Below, in pieces: positions 36,401 through 49,860 of a stretch of 64,000 nucleotides of DNA. The translations under genes and the position numbers were made by a program. Location: the NCBI GenBank assembly GCA_030770545.1, contig CM061097.1, positions 1,860,501-1,924,500 of the forward strand, written 5' to 3'. Every line of letters begins with the position of its first letter. The stretch's first letter is position 1. The DNA comes from Macropodus opercularis (lineage: Eukaryota; Chordata; Actinopteri; Anabantiformes; Osphronemidae). Below the pieces are notes generated by a model. It was not told the origin of the DNA and ran no database searches. It saw only the letters and a list, made by a program, of their open reading frames with translations.

Positions 36401-36474
36401 GCAGCCATTACTTCAGAGCGAAGCCGCAATCTCTTCCAGTCCATTGTTCCCTCTTGTAAATCATGAGTCCTGAC

Positions 36475-36515
<41 letters not shown>

Positions 36516-36516
36516 G
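36475..36516. repeat. GT microsatellite
   Basis: About 42 bases of GT repeat with a single tt interruption. Confidence 0.9.
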
Positions 36517-36829
36517 CTGAACACAACCTATCAGTCTAATCAACCTAATCACACCCACCCACACACACAGTGTAAATATGGAATATTAAAAAAAGCAATA
36601 TTGTACCTTTACAAACTCAAACTTTTCTAAAAACTGAGTGTTCAACGGTGAATACTGAGAAAAAAAAATGTGGCGAACAAACAAACACAGCTCAAGTGCT
36701 GAAATGAGAGCTGTAACCTTTTCGGGACACGTGAGGCAACTGTTGTATTTCTAAAACACAAAGGTGTTCAACTCGCTCCCTCTTAACACTTGTTCAGGCC
36801 CGTGGCATTGAATGATTTGAATTCTTACT

Positions 36830-36935
36830 CTGGTGAGCTTCCCCCCTCCGTGAATTAATTAGTCTTTGCCAAAGCGGGCCACATTTGTCATTCGAATTTA
36901 TGCTAATGAGTGCCGAGGTCTCGTGGAAGAGCTGA
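36830..36935. promoter_or_regulatory. Candidate conserved non-coding element
   Basis: Non-repetitive block containing gaattaattagtctttgcc and tatgctaatgagtgcc. Clustered TAATTA and CTAATGA cores match homeodomain-type sites and are typical of vertebrate developmental enhancers. Conservation cannot be tested here, so this rests on composition only. Confidence 0.25.
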
Positions 36936-37088
36936 TAGGCCCGAGCAGCTGCTCTGTCCTTGCGGGGCCTAACTGTCTCCCCCTTTTTACCGGCTCCATC
37001 TCTCTGTCTGCTCCTCTGTCTGGCTCCTCATCCCATTTCTCTCTTTCAGGTTTTGTCTGCTTCTCTACCCCAACCCTGTCCCTCCAGC

Positions 37089-37109
37089 TTCTCTCTCTCT
37101 CTCTCTCTC
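37089..37109. repeat. CT microsatellite
   Basis: A pure tc run inside a longer pyrimidine-rich stretch (about 36960-37160). Confidence 0.85.
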
Positions 37110-38554
37110 CCCTCTTGTCTCTCCTCCTGTGGCCTTATCATCCCACCACCTCCTTTTCTCCAACCTCCCGCTGGTCCTGGGCTCCATGACCTGTCAGTGG
37201 AGAGGAGCCTGCCCGTGTCCCAGCCTGATAAGGCAGCTAATTATCCCTCACTTCACACACCAGGGGAAGTGGATCAGCAAACAGACAGCCACACACATAC
37301 AGCACAGAGCTGTATGGGCTGTGAACATACAGCATGCATACACCAGCAGCACACGACACAAGGTGCTGTTCGACCTACGACACCTGAGCAAAAACACGAA
37401 GGCAAGACATGACCATTTGGTCAACACTTTGAAAACGACGCGGTTGACGCCACCGTCAAAACAAAAAGCTTCTCTCCTTTATCATGGTTTGTGACTGAAA
37501 GCTGCCTGAGACGTCAGTGGCACATCATGGCAGCAGTTTTAGCAGCGGCGCACTGCAATCCAGGCTCCTCAGCTGCTCGCGTGATGGAGGAGAAACGAGC
37601 ACTCTGGTGTTCAAATGCACTGTTGGCGCAGGAGAGGCTGTTTTGAAGTTTGCTCGAAGTAGCAGCTGAGACAGTGAGTTAAAGGACAGAACTTTTCTCT
37701 TTGTCCGGCGTCGTAGATGGAACCTTCTTGTTCTTTAAATGCAGTGGCCCTTGAAGAACACAGCTTCCACTAAACACCAAGAGCGATGGAAAATTTAACG
37801 AAGTACACGTCTGACGAGACACCTTTCGACTGCTGAGGAACTCGGCTCAAACTGTGACACGGACCAGAATTCATTTACTGTAGAGCTTCTAATTGGCTTA
37901 GCATGGGATGCTGAACAGGCAGCATATTTATACTTTTTAGACTTAATCAAATTACATTGGGAACTTTATGTGTTTATCGCGTCGTTCCCAACACCCTAGA
38001 GTGTCTTCAGCAATTTGGCTCAGATGCATTCCACCTACTCAAAGAGGAGAGTGAGGACTAATGTCATTTCGAGGGGATTATTGTGATCTTTCAACACATC
38101 TTTGGGGAGTTAAGCATGTTGTTAAAGAGAGGATGGGAAGAGCAAGGAAAGTGATAAAACCCCACCGTAGAGCTTCTGTTTTAACTTTCGCGTTTTTTCC
38201 CCTCTCTCTCCTCCGATCTCGCTCATTTTCTCCCTCACAGCACCAAAAGCCATATTATGTGCTTGTCAAGATGGATAAACCCCTCAGCCAAATGTTCAGA
38301 TGAAAACAAATAAGTAGGAGACGTTCATGTAATCGCTTCTGCCAGAGAAAGGCTTTAAGAAGAACATAAACACTTTCTGGAAATGTGCCTCGCATGTACT
38401 AATTCCCTCACGCTTTTGTTTGAGTCTCATTCAACTTCAGGACCATTTCATACTGCACCGTGATGAGATGTCACCATTGGAGACACGCTTAAAACTACTT
38501 TGTAACACGGTTAGCAGCACCGAACAAAAATATGAGATCATATTACCTTGCTGC

Positions 38555-38625
38555 TTGTAAAACTGTCATGATTATATACTGGGGAATTAAGAAAAGCATT
38601 CTTTAATTAACCTGGCTGTGATCGC
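38555..38625. promoter_or_regulatory. Candidate conserved non-coding element
   Basis: A/T-rich, non-repetitive block with tatactggggaattaag and tctttaattaacctggctg. TTAATTAA and GAATTA cores suggest a homeodomain-bound element. This is inference from composition only. Confidence 0.2.
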
Positions 38626-39076
38626 AAACGTGGAGACGACGCAGGGTAGAAACGGGGGATGGCACTACTTTTTAAAAGCGCCTCATTATCTGGTCACGAC
38701 TGCTCTTTGTTTGTAGACGCGTGTTTTTATATGGGACGGCTGGGGCCTCTTTCACATGAGAAAAGTCCCCTGACTGCCACTGCACTCCCACAGTGTTTCC
38801 AGCCAGCCCCTCCAGTGAAGTTCCCATGGTGGTCCTTGGACAGCTCACTGACGGATGCGCCAACTGGCTCCGTCAGGGAGGGAGCCTGCTACGCGTTCAC
38901 ACCACGCCGTGACTTTACATCCAGGGAGCCAGCGAGCACGTAGCCCAATTAATGACCCACTGTACAAGCAGTCTTCAGGCGTAAATGATAAATATTGCGT
39001 TAGTCAACTGTCGCAGAGCATATTTGACTCAGGTGGTGCTTTTTACTGTAAATCTGCAGCAAAGATAATACAGAAA

Positions 39077-39126
39077 TAGAGAGAGAGAGAGACAGAGGGA
39101 CAGAGAGACAGAGAGAGAGAGAGAGC
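39077..39126. repeat. GA-rich tandem (imperfect)
   Basis: About 50 bases of gaga with gacaga interruptions. Confidence 0.85.
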
Positions 39127-41864
39127 AGGAGACTCACTTGGTGAGATGAACAAACATCGCAGTGACCAGGAGGCTGGTGAAAACGCTATTCTCTGGTTAA
39201 ATATTAAAGCGAGAGGACATGCAACTTTCCCAACAACTTCCCTGAGTTTCTTAAACTCGCTCAGTGTGTGCGTTACATAGAGTCCATTTCTCCTCCGAGT
39301 CCTGGCCGCACACTAAAAGGTCTGTATCCTCGCTGTGCCTCAGTGCTCACAATTAAAGTTTAAAGCTCTGTCTGTTTCAGCTAAATGTCACATCTATATC
39401 AACAAATCAAGCAAACCTTACATGACTTGTAGCGCTAAATCTATAATCATTTTCTGTTTATACAGTGCAATGGAGCAGCTCGAGAATCGATTCCTTCTCG
39501 GCAGTCAGACCTCTGAAAAAGAAAAACGTCCATGTGATGTGGTTGGAATTTTAAGAAAAACCCTGAAGCCTGGTAATGGTTAAATCCCAAAACGAATACT
39601 CGGCCCGTTTAAAAGGGAGCATTGAGAAGCCGGACCAGCCTGATTTCAAAGTGATGTAATACACACAGAGCACAAATAGCGACTGGATGAAGGGCTGTGG
39701 CCATGACCTCTGTGTTTAGGGAACTCATTTTCATAGTAACTAAACACCAATGAAATGTCTTCCCTGGAATGAGCCAAGCCAGAGCCCCAGCTACCAATAA
39801 AAGAGACAGGGATACATACACATGCTGAACAGGAAATAATATTGAGAATGTAAAATGAAACCACATAAACCTGTACTGATGACCTCTTTAATTTCCTCTG
39901 AACTGTATTTTTCATCTGTCACTAATAAACGCATCAAGGATACGCAGTCGTGGGCACGTTGGAAATGTCGACTATGCTGTGTGGATCTCGGCTTTCTGCA
40001 GTTTCACGGAGCTGATAAAAAGCTTCTCTTTGTGCGTTAATTCCGGTAATGCACAGCCACCGCGTTTGAGCTGCCGAGTGTCAGCGTTTCATAAATAAAA
40101 TACTCTGCGTCTGAAAGCGCAATTTCAGCGTTTACACTGATTCATTTCACTTCAATTACACCACAAGAGGACAGTGAAAGGAATCGAGCTGTGTATGGCC
40201 GCGTAAGCCTGGGTTTGGACCTGTGGTGAGTTAACTGATAAGCAGGCAGAGCATGTCAAGCCTGTGGGCCAGCTGGCAGGGCTCTGCTGTTTGTGTTGTG
40301 CTAGTCGGGATGTCAGGGCTAGAGTGGGCTGAAGGGGGCTGGAGGGGCTACGAGAGGACCCGGCCTCCTCCAGACTTGGATGCTCTGACTAAATGGACCA
40401 GATCAATCACACTGGACGGCCCTGTGACAGTGAGTTAAGGTTCTGCGGCACGGCACAGCGTTTCTGGACACGACGGCTCTCGGCAAGGATAGCTGGTTGG
40501 CTGGCAGACGCACGCAACTGTTCCTCTCGCTTTCCTTGGGCTCACCAAGCAGATGGTGATGGCAAGGACGGAGGCGGCGAGCCTGCCGTCAAGCCCGAGC
40601 CCCCGTACATCCGGAGACAAGTGATGAGAGAGATTAGGATGTGGAGAAGGACGGAGTGGATGGAGTAGATGGAGGGTGTCAGCCAGGTCTGGGTTGGACC
40701 GCACACAGCTGGGCAGGGCTGGCCTGGCCTGAGGCTAAGTCTATGAGGCGTGGTGCTGGATGGTGGTTTGGGGACACAGTGGAAATGGTGGCGCAGTACG
40801 GTAACACGTCTGCGGCCCGCCTGGCACTGCTTCTGTCAGAATGTGTGTTCGTATGTCTGTGTGTGTCGGTGTGCGTCTCAAGAGGTCGCGCCGGCATCCA
40901 GAGAGGAGGCTCGCTTCGCGCCGATGCGCTCAGGAGACAGAGCTGAAGGAAAATGACCTACATTGCCATGATGGAGGCAGGATGCTCGCTGTGGCTCTCA
41001 CAACAAAGACAGCAATAATCCCAGGGCTGTCGAAATCGGTCAGATTCTGTCACAGAGAACATATTTCTATAAATCCAATTCTAGTTTTCTGTACAGCTAT
41101 TCAGCTCAATAATATATCAAGGTGACTGTATCTTTTTATCATTTCAGTTCCTACAACTGGTTCAGTAAACCTGCAGTAAGTGACAGGATTCATCAACGCT
41201 GTTAAACTAGATGGTTTCTCTCAGTAAATACCCAGGAGTCGGAAGGTGCCCGTAAAAAGCCAACGGCATTTCCTTCTTAATCTAGATTTGATCGGACTCT
41301 TTGTGGAGTTTCAGAGACAGCGTGGAGGGGTTTGGCGCGTCACACTGCTTTGTTTACTTACTGACAATGAATCCTCCCACTTATTCCTATGGAAGTGATG
41401 AGTGTCTTTCTTTTCCTGGAGCCAAATTCCAAAGCTCATTTCAAAGTGAATATCTACAATATTTCCCCTGCGCAAAAACCTTCTCTGTATTCATTGATTT
41501 TCTAAAGCAATGTTGTCAGAATCTTAAATGTTGCTCAATCCAGTGTATCAAGGGATCCTAATCCAGCTATTGAGCACCCATCATTCTGTTTAACACCAGC
41601 AAATGGATGCTGCAAAATGATTCTAAAGCATGTGGTTCTAATGCTGACAAAGTCAGTTGGCTGCTGTGATCTGCTCGCATGTAAAAGGCAGGAGGCAGAG
41701 AATGGAGAGACACACCCGAAGGCGTCCACCTAGTCCTCACATTCAAACCGCGCTGTTTTTACAAGTCCTCACCTATGTACTTGAAATCCAAAACGGAGAA
41801 GTATTCAAGTCATCTCCTCCAATAACCTTGTATGATGTCCAGCACAAGTTCTGGTGTATTTATT

Positions 41865-42010
41865 AGAGCAGCCCCAGCCGTGCGAGGCTCTGCGTGCTCT
41901 GGACACTGTAACTAATTGGAGGTCCTTTTTTTGTTATCGCTCCTCTCTCGGTGGTTGAAATGTAAACAGGGTGTTATGAAAGTGCCCTTATGGCGTGGAG
42001 GGAAGCGAGC
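41865..42010. promoter_or_regulatory. Candidate conserved non-coding element
   Basis: Block with actaattggaggtcc, a forkhead-like gtaaaca near 41963 and gtgttatgaaagtgccctta. It is non-repetitive and lacks coding features. Conservation is not testable here. Confidence 0.2.
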
Positions 42011-42065
42011 GAGGCCACTCTGGCACTTACACGGCAGGCCTTATAAATAAGTAATGCTGCTGGAC

Positions 42066-42115
42066 GTGTAGCGGTTAGTCCTAGAGAAGGAAGGTCTGCG
42101 CATCAACCCCACCTC
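42066..42115 (+). repeat. Degenerate tRNA-derived SINE-like fragment
   Basis: The sequence gtgtagcggttagtccta, then gaaggtctgcgcatcaaccc, follows the A-box to B-box layout of the teleost tRNA-derived repeats (a 'gtagcggttag...aaggtcctgggttcaaatccc' type). It is truncated and diverged. The family is from memory only. Confidence 0.35.
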
Positions 42116-44669
42116 TGTTTGCCTTGTACATATTTCATAAGATGCTCGGGGTGGAGGGAAGTGGGAGGTTGCAGGGTGTATGGAGGGGTGGGTGAAATAA
42201 AAGGCAGCTCACACAGGCTCCTCTCTGTTCACTGTCATGGCTCTGTTACTATTAATAAGACCAAGTGTCCTCTCTTTCTTTACTGATACAAGTTCATGGT
42301 GTTTTTCTCCCGCCTGCCTTCCTGTGTTTGACAACAAAATAGAGCCAGCTGCCGTTGTGCCCACTGTGAGCCAGGCGAACACAGTGCAGGTTGCACCGTG
42401 TTAGTTTTAACAATTAACACCAAGTCTCCTTTACAGAGTCCAGACGACCGTTTGGTTAAACGCTCTGATCTAAGCTGGCGTGGAAAAGCACACGCGAGCG
42501 AAAGTCGCGCAACCATGATGATGTGTGTTCTGCGTGTGAGAGCCGCTCGGTTCATTCAGGTTTGTAAGAGTGAGCTTTTTATTGCAAACTGTACGAGTTA
42601 TGAACATGTTACCACTAATGCAGATAAATCGCCTTCACGATCGTTAACGAATCTCCATCATTTACTGTCCTTCGTGTCTTCACCCTGACCTAATGGAGGC
42701 AGTGTTATCTGAAGAGATCAGTATCCTGTTTACTGTGCAGCCTGAATAATAGATTGAGAAAGTCCTTCAGAACAATATCATCCAAATAATGCAGACAGGA
42801 AACAAAGCTCATTCATTTGGTGGCTTCTGTGGAACAGAAAGGATTTCGCATGTCCCTCTAGTTAGTCTCTGAAATAGTAGGCCGATCATAAAGGTCACAC
42901 TGCAGCAGATTTAAATGCCTATGTCTTGGTACAGGATGCAGTTTTCATTCCAAATATTACCAAGAATGGAAAAGTCTCTCCTAGAATGATGAAGGCCATG
43001 CCAGGGATCCATCCCAGACAACTTGAATAATGCTTGGGATCATATTTCCACCAGTGGAGAGAGCACGAACACGCCGCATAGCTACCAACCAGCTTTAACC
43101 TCCCGCTAAAGCGCTCATCCAGGCCACATGTGCTCAGCCTTCAGCTTTTTGTCCTCTTTCCTTTTGTCAGGGTTGACTTTGCTGTGATTCTTCAGTCGGT
43201 GCTTATCCTCAGCTCACTGTGTTACAAAGACAAATATTTTTTCATAAAAGCCCACAATATGTGAGGAGTACCTAACCTGTTGCCAGGATACTGCCAGCCT
43301 GCAAACAATGCCTCCCGAGGTGGAACAAAGATGCAGCCGATAGCGACCCGAGTCTCATCCGCACACCTCTATATATAAAGTCTTCAGCCCGCTGTGTTTG
43401 CAGTTCTCGCCCCCATCTTCGGAGAAGGTTAATGGGAGGCAATGGTCACACAGTCTCTTGCCACAGGCACATAAGCCTCAGGCAGCCACACGTGCGACTG
43501 AACCGTGCTGGTATGTGTGTGTGGGTGTGTAAATGACCACTGTATGGACAGTGTGCGACAGCCTGACAGTGACGAAGCTGCAAGAACCTTCACAAGTTAC
43601 ACAGACGCTGCCCAAAGAAACTACTTATTGTCCTAACTCTTCATAGGTTAAGTGAGGACAGCCTGTTCAGCTTCAGCGTTTGGAAGGTATCGAGTTATGT
43701 TAGAACATACATCACCAGATGTGAAGCGTTAGTTTAACTTCAAAGTAGTGTGAAACTTCACATGCTTGCACCTACAGTAGCATCGCGCTATGTGGGTCAG
43801 ACATCGTGCTCCTGGGGGCCAATTCCAGCCTGCAGCTGAGGGATTAGGCTGAGTCAGCATCTCCAGTTCGCTCTCTGGGACCAGGATGCAGCGCTGTGTT
43901 CCGCTGTGACTAGGCAGCCAGCCTCAGTGTTACGGGCGCGCACGCGACTGCTGTGGCTCCCTCTAATTTAAGTCTGGCTGTGTCCCACTTTCCTCATGCA
44001 GTCAGGACAATACATCTATGCTTCACAGTGTCGGTCCACAGAGGTGACTTACGCAAGGAAAACAACATCTCGTTCAACCTGCTGCATTGTTACAAGACTG
44101 CTTCGCTTTATATTTATACTTGTACAGTCTTATGGTCATTAGCAATTACATCTGCCATGTAGTCTTTTATTCAGCTGATTGTGCTTTGTTTCATTTACAG
44201 TAGACAAAACATAACACATACATATTACACACATATTCTAAAATCATCAGCAGCTTTTGAATATGAACCAATTTAACGAGCACATTTCTTAACGTGACAA
44301 GGTCTGGAAAAGGCAGAAAGCAGCAGTTACAACGAAGTACAGTCAATTAGGCTGGTTAGGTTTTCGAACAATTATCACAAACAAAAGTAAATCAGACAGT
44401 AGATGTGCACACAGATATTTGAAAGAGTCAAGTGACCAGGGCCGATAAGTTCAATTCTTAATGCCGGCTAAGACGGAGGACTGCATTTTTAGCCTGATGC
44501 AAATGGAGATGTTGTGTTCGGCAGTTCGTCGACCCAACCTGCTGATGAATAATAAAACCTTATTCACTTTTTCCATCTCTAATTCGCTGGGATGAAATGT
44601 CCCCCTGACATTGCGCCCTTCTCCGTCATAGCGTATGTGTAGGTACCAGGAAAGTCCATAAGTGGATGG

Positions 44670-44745
44670 TCCGACCCTGCGACCCTCACAAGGACGACCA
44701 GCTTATGTAGCGGCTCAAACAGAGCAGACGGATGCATTGATGAGC
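44670..44745 (+). repeat. Degenerate SINE-tail-like fragment
   Basis: The run ccgaccctgcgaccctcaca, then an aaggac piece, agcggctcaa and agacggatgcattgatg, resembles the common fish repeat tail of the form 'gcgaccct...aaggataagcgg...gatggatgg'. It is diverged and lacks the tandem gatgg end. Confidence 0.35.
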
Positions 44746-47700
44746 CACTCGGCCAGTATATCACAGGGGATTGTTGCCCGTTAAGTTAAGCAGCACCTAC
44801 GCACAGCTGTACGGCGATGCTATACTGTGTTAGCTGGGTGGGGAAGAAATCCTCCCACTGCTGTAAAGGAAAACACTGGAGTTTCTTTCTAAGCCCCAGT
44901 AGCATAAAGGTCACACTTAATTTGGTGAACTGTCATCGACGCGTGTGACGTAACTCTGAGATTTAAAGCAAGGAGGTGCTCACCTGTGTTTCACCAACTT
45001 GCTGTCCCTCTCAGATTACAGGCTGCCGCTTTGTTTCTGAATATCCAGTACGATGAGCTTTTCATTATTTACTAGTAAACGCTGTTTGAAAAACAACATG
45101 ATTCTGGGTCCTTGTTTTCACATGGACACAGAGATGTTGGGCACTTTCTCTGATGTCTCTCGTTGACCAGATTGAACCGTATTACTCACATATTAGATAG
45201 TCTTTTTAGAAAAGGTTACCATAGATACAAGGCCATTACTTAATCGTTGAGCTGGTGGCATTTGGAGACACCGCCGGCCTTGCTTCCAGTTTCAACAACT
45301 GCTTCCTTTGCTCTTGCTCAGATGCGATTTGAATAAGTGTACAGTGAACCATTTGTGAGCCCAGAGTGTCCTGGATGCTGCTATGGGCCACGGTGATTAA
45401 GAGTTAGTGAGCAATTGTGGGGCGTCTTTGAAGCCATTTGAGGTTATTAGCATCAGCTGTCACAAACTGAGAGAGACGGGAATCGGGGAATCATCGGGCT
45501 ACTGTTGTCCTCTCTATGAGACGCCGAACAAAACACTACACACATGCTCAGCGTCTCACAAAGCGCAAGGCAGCAGCAGGCAGAGGCATTTCATCGGCTT
45601 CCTGTGACGCCGTCCTTCCATCGAGCCTCCGTGGGCCCCAGAACGGCCTTTTTCGTGTGGCTTTGCTGTCGCGTTCTGCGTTTTGTACGCGCATGTGTGT
45701 GTCAACAGCTCGCATTTCAGAGGCCGCCGGCTTTTACAGTAACTCCTGATGACAGTGCCACGGTACACAAATTACATACGCATTTTCCAGCCCTCCCCAC
45801 AGGAATAACAATTTGTTTCGCCCAACATAAACACAATGCCATAATGGGGGCTCATTATGAGGCGACCAGATTCGTTTTGTAACAACAGCAAATGCTTGGG
45901 AGATTTAACATGACAGCTCCTTTGCAAGGATAAACATTTTTCTTTGATGCATTGCTGAATTTTTACATGTGGTATGTTGTGTACTCGATAACATTACACT
46001 GAATTATTGGATGGAGAAAAACTAGATGTATATAGTTCTCCTTTGATGAGACATAATAAGTACTTCAGCACAGGCTGCCACAAATTTTCCATATTGGATA
46101 TATGCTCTGTACGCATGGCTGCTTGCTAAGTGAGTTATGATAGGACTGTAACATGACAACATGTAGTGGGTATTAGATGCTCTCGGCAGACTTGGAGGTC
46201 TTTAGTCGATGAAAATCAAAGAAACTGCCACTTTTCTTTCGCACCCCCTCTGTGTCTTTGTCTTCCTTTAAGCCCTTGGTAGTCCTCAGCACACAAGAGC
46301 AAAAGGCCGCTTGCTGTTAATGCTCTTCACTGGAGAATTTATTTTAGCTGGGATACAGTGCATCATGCCAAAGGGAAGACTTCCTGACCCACAATCCGCT
46401 TAAGCCCCGACCAAGGGCAGAGTGAGTTACGGCTCCCCACAGCACGGTGTCATGGAGAGAAGCATGGAGCGGCAGAGGTCTGGGGAACAGCGAGGCGCGT
46501 GGCAATCGATTTCTCCTTGGGGGAATCCAACACAGACACTGTTGTCGCCTTACTGATTCCTGTCTTCCACCTCTCTCTGCCCTCTATCTCTTTTTTCCTT
46601 CATTTATATATTTATCCACTTTTTCCTCTCTTTTCTCACCATATTCAGGCCAGCCTCAGATCTGGAGGTGTTACTCCACGGTGTCTGCTTCGTTGAATCC
46701 AACAGCCTCAGCTTTGCGACCCTGTCCTGACCCAGCCCTAATTAAACACAATTAGATAAATCCCATGGACACTCGTGTAATCCTCTGGACTGAAGCGGGA
46801 GCAAGGGAGAACACATGAGCGAGAGACGGTTGAGGGGAAGGGGGAGGCTTGGCAGGAGAAGGGGCAGCACATCCCTGCAGAACAAGCCAAGCAGAGCGTC
46901 TAATGCATCAAGCACATGGATTAGGGCTGAGCTGGGGGAGCCGGGTCTGAGCGAGAGCCTGCGGTTTCCAGCTTTCTTGGAGGCTGACTTGGCCCAGCGC
47001 GAGGCAGGGGGATCAGTTTGTCATGTGGGAGGCCAAAACGCAGTCTCTGAATGTGTAAATTGACAACTTTATACAGATAAGTAAATATATCATAATTCTG
47101 TCTGGGAGGATTTATTTTTGTTTGAAAAGACAGGTGTAATGTTTATTAGTTTTCCACATGCATGCAACCAGAACCCTGTGATGAAATGTGAAAAAAAAGA
47201 GGCTGGAAAAATGGTCTGGCTGCACATGTACTTATGCCATAGTGAGGGAAACGTCTTCATCCACATTGAAAAGTAAAGATTTCTTCTCCTGTGCGTAGAA
47301 TGAAACCATCTTGTCTCCTTCATTCTGCTCAGCTCAGGTATTCAGAACAATCTGATAACTAATTGTTCACACAAGACAGTAACTGTGAGCCTGCTTCATA
47401 CGATCATCTTCTCACCTCTCCTATTGTGTTACGAAGCCTGCAATATTTTCATAACCGTGGAAAGATAATCTTGCACTTGACTCCTAGTATTGAGTCATTT
47501 CAACAGACCCACTTTTGGCCATGTATTATTCACGGGTATTCAAGCCCCACTCTGGCCCAGGGAGGAAGTGCTCTCTCCCAGTCTCCGTCACAGGATATCA
47601 GCCTCTAATTCATTATTCAACATGCTGGAGCAGGGCCACTCAGTCTAACTCACTGAGCTGCTGGCTGGACAGGAAAGGATGGTGTGGGACTACAAAGGCT

Positions 47701-48602
47701 GTCCTAAGCCTTCAGTGATTTCTTCCTTGCCTTCCTCTGTCAAGATGGACAAATAGATGTTCTCTGCGGGTTGCAGATCCAGCAATCACGGTTGTTTATT
47801 CACCTGATGAGGAGAATGATGATGCCATTAGCGTCTCTGATTATAATGATGATGCAGCTGCGGCCGCTGAAAATGATGAGCGAAGATGATAATGATAATA
47901 CTAATGATAGCAAAGGAAAACAGAGAACAACTAGATAATTAATAAATGCTTGTTTCTCATACTGTTGTCGTGTCTTTACTCCTTCTGCAAATCAGATAAT
48001 TCTTGAATGCCTCGTCATGTTTTTGCCTCTTTGGTTCTGACATATTCTAACCTAAAAGAAATCTGAAGTCTAAAACTACTAGGTATATGCAGTGAGCTGT
48101 ACATGTTCATCTCAGCTCAAAGTAGGGTAACACGGACTTGTGAAGTGAAAAGAGAACAAAAATATTTATTTAACAATGCAGTAAAACGTTTCACCAGACA
48201 CAGCAAACACAACGTTGTTCTTTCCGAACCAGACTGTGACTGCACCACGTGATCCCACTGCTTTGTCACTGTCGAGCAAACGCAGCAGGAAAGAGGAATA
48301 ATAGTGTAGTGTCTCAATAAAGATGCACATTTCTCTACAGAAATTCAATATGTATCTACTATAAGAGGTGGACTCAAGACTCAGTTTATAGCTGTGGGAC
48401 AGAGAAAAGCGTCTGAGAGGTCACATTTGAGAGTTTGGAAGAAGATCAGTCAGCGTGAATTAGGTCAGCCCACGGAGGTCTCGGGAGGTGGGTGACAGCA
48501 GGGACAGTTCCTGCTTTTGGGTCATCTGTACCCTTGACAGAGCAGACAAACCAGTAGGCAGAAGCACTGACCAATATCCGTTTCCAGGCTTCCTTCCTGA
48601 GA

Positions 48603-48637
48603 TTTCCATCTCTTTCCATCTCTTTCCATCTCTTTCT
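48603..48637. repeat. Ten-base tandem (ttccatctct), about 3.5 copies
   Basis: The unit tttccatctc recurs three times in perfect register and then decays into ttctgtc. Confidence 0.85.
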
Positions 48638-49559
48638 GTCTTTATAGAGCTTTGCTCCAGTGCATAGCCATCATCCTTTATTCATCCTTGGAATCTTTCA
48701 CTTCCCTTTCTCATTTCCCTTTCTGCCCCTATTATAATCACCACCTCCATATGTTAATCACTCTGCACTAAAACCATTAAAACTCCTCCTTTGTTGGAAA
48801 AATAAATTAAGTAAATTAAAAAATACAGCCATCCATTTTATTCACATTTCCTGGTCTGAGTCATAATGGGGTAGCTTGGATGCTTTCCCAGCCATGTTCT
48901 CAGCTCTATCGGTAGAACAGTGGGGTATTCCTAAACACGCAAAACCACAGAATAAAACCGGCTATGGAGAAAACCCTGGCGTAGAGCAGGGCATAGAAGT
49001 TTGCAGCGCCTGCCATCCCGTGGATGCATTAGAGCCCACGAAATGAAACAACGTCACAAAACCTCTTCATTCTTTAAGCCAAGTCATGATAAACGTCATT
49101 CTTGAATAGTATCATTGTTAGATTGTTTATCTACAGTAAGTAACAGGCCTCATCTGTAGGTCAGAACCACTAGGGATATATTATTAAGATATTATTATTG
49201 TTATAACTAAAAGATATTATAATTACAGAGTCTCAGCTCTGACCTAGAGTTTCTTCAGTAAAACCAAAGCTATAAAGCTGGAGTCAAACACGCACACTTA
49301 CAGCTACATCACCATACATACAGCCAACCACTGGCTGACCAGCATTTGTAGTTCTTTATAATATTAATAATAGGAATTTCCAAAAAGGAATCAACATGGT
49401 GGACAACCTGCTGCCATGACGTGCATCAAGACAGATGGATCGTGGTGCAGGGATCACTGGGTGCAACATTAAGGATTCCCCTACCGCTCGCAGCTGCAAC
49501 AGGGAGGACCAGCATCCTCTTAATGCAGCGTCCAGTAGCACGTGACCCACGTACCCACA

Positions 49560-49860
49560 CCCAAGTCCTCAATTCCAAACCATCAAAACGTCCGGGGCTT
49601 GGAGGAAGCCGGCTGAGGCAGACAGTCAGGAAGCTGAACAGAGATGAACACCAACACGCAGGCAGAACACGAGTCAGGCTGGAGAGTTACTGTCAGAGCA
49701 GACAGACTGGAGAACAGGCGTTTACAGTGAGGGGTGATTAGTGGGGAAAAAGGCAGAGGGGGAAACGGGAGCAGACCTGAGAAGATGTCAGGACTGGAAT
49801 CTCCCTGGAACCCGGAAGTCGGGCCCGAACCGTGACAGAAACTGACAGGAAATCGGGTCC
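49560..49860. repeat. Possible non-autonomous interspersed repeat
   Basis: The segment is rich in short aacag/gcag/acacg words and ends in gaaccgtgacagaaactgac. This resembles a common teleost interspersed repeat with a 'gaccgtgaca' edge. No clean terminal inverted repeats were found by eye, so this is tentative. Confidence 0.25.

Larger units (their letters stand above)
32003..36780. other. Gene-free stretch with microsatellites
   Basis: No supported exon. Contents are a TATTC pentamer tandem at 33391-33417, CT/CA-rich short tracts and a GT microsatellite at about 36475-36516. Short open frames in this stretch have no recognisable domains. Confidence 0.55.
36936..41864. other. Gene-free stretch
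   Basis: No exon with recognisable coding content. A CT tract lies at about 37089-37109 and a GA-rich tract at about 39077-39126. The segment 40250-40940 is more G/C-rich and has short open frames, but no splice structure or domain. An A/T-rich block at 38555-38625 is listed separately. Confidence 0.55.
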
